From positions 1 to 43,901 of the IMG/VR virus record IMGVR_UViG_3300022200_000099: a stretch of DNA of 43,901 bases, one strand, 5' to 3'. Made by a program: the position numbers and the translations under genes. Within the stretch, counting starts at the first letter, position 1; the number at the start of each line of letters is the position of its first letter. Source of the stretch: a virus. Positions 43,712 to 43,901 of the stretch are shown piece by piece. The notes below the pieces were generated by a model. The model did no database searches. It worked only from the letters and a program-made list of their open reading frames with translations, and had not been told where the DNA came from.

Positions 43712-43901
43712 CTAGCAGTTCCATTTACGCAAAGACTTGTTGATTCTTGAATCAGGGTCGTTTGCGGTTTTCTTAGACGTCAGGCGCTTCTTCATACCGC
43801 TCATACGCGCACAGAATGATTTGCGGCGAGAGGCTGCTTTGCTTCCTTTCTTGAGCTTAGAGGGCTTCGTAGTGACCGCAGTCTTGAGCTTAGAGCCAGG
43901 G
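43712..43901 (-). CDS. Partial conserved phage protein with SFCARM...LRKWNC motif
   Basis: Only the last 62 residues or so are present; the start lies beyond the right edge. The frame is open from 43901 to TAG at 43714-43712. It reads KLKKGSKAASRRKSFCARMS, then GMKKRLTSKK, NDPDSRINKSLRKWNC. The SFCARMSG and terminal (K/R)xWNC patterns are shared by a family of small phage proteins of unknown function. It is basic and repeats SKLK twice. It is convergent with the basic repeat protein. Confidence 0.7.
   Translation of the reverse strand, partial: PGSKLKTAVTTKPSKLKKGSKAASRRKSFCARMSGMKKRLTSKKTANDPDSRINKSLRKWNC

Noticed and set aside
43692-43720. CTAG/TCGA repeats between the last two convergent genes as a terminator
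   Set aside because: The possible stem is short with a three-base bulge, and no T-run follows on either strand.

Overview
The window is a piece of a tailed, contractile-tail bacteriophage genome (myovirus morphology) with a T4-like packaging and portal core. This rests on recognisable gp17-type large terminase, gp20-type portal, gp6/J and gp25/W baseplate wedge proteins, a gp53/LysM-like protein, a gp5/gpV-type spike and a UvsW-type helicase. The set of extras (small Hsp20 chaperone, StrF-type glycosyltransferase, very large beta-rich fibre proteins) resembles marine T4-like phages, but the host cannot be read from this sequence. I see no tRNA, rRNA, CRISPR array, insertion sequence, integrase or attachment site. 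There is no gene-free stretch longer than about 100 bases.

Layout. (1) 1-28221, minus strand: one tightly packed tail operon read right to left. It encodes a small unknown protein, the tape measure, a tube-initiator-like protein, the gp53-like LysM protein, a very large hub, the spike, two unknown baseplate-region proteins (one with a LamG-like domain), gp25, gp6/J, a giant gpI-domain protein, then three fibre or adhesin proteins, the last running off the left edge. Genes overlap by a few bases or sit 1-13 bases apart. (2) 28222-33959: a strand-switching block with a small unknown gene, a Cas4/RecB-like nuclease, a DnaG-type primase, a beta-rich unknown protein, a tail assembly chaperone with a strong -1 frameshift signal, and a UvsW helicase. 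(3) 33956-39060: a small helical gene on plus, then minus-strand head genes (terminase, portal, and an acidic protein with an EF-hand loop, probably prohead-associated). (4) 39082-43901: accessory genes, namely a glycosyltransferase, a SLOG-like protein, a small exported protein, Hsp20, a terminator, an unknown protein, and three Lys/Arg/Ser-rich proteins at the right edge.

How the parts fit. Terminase and portal package DNA. The chaperone gene, through its predicted frameshift product, would coat or fold the tape measure during tail assembly. Hub, spike, gp53-like, gp25-like, gp6-like and gpI-like proteins build the baseplate, and the large distal proteins recognise the host. Primase, UvsW and the nuclease act in replication and recombination. 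Sheath, tube, major capsid protein, protease, polymerase and lysis genes are not in this window.

The strongest unusual feature is the overlapping reading frame at 31479-31661. It has no start codon of its own, but is joined to the chaperone by a T TTT TTC slippery heptamer followed seven bases later by a nine-pair stem-loop. Also notable are an AT-rich promoter-like element repeated between divergent genes (once as a perfect 19-base palindrome) and two fibre proteins that share the same N- and C-terminal modules at 196 and about 1500 residues.
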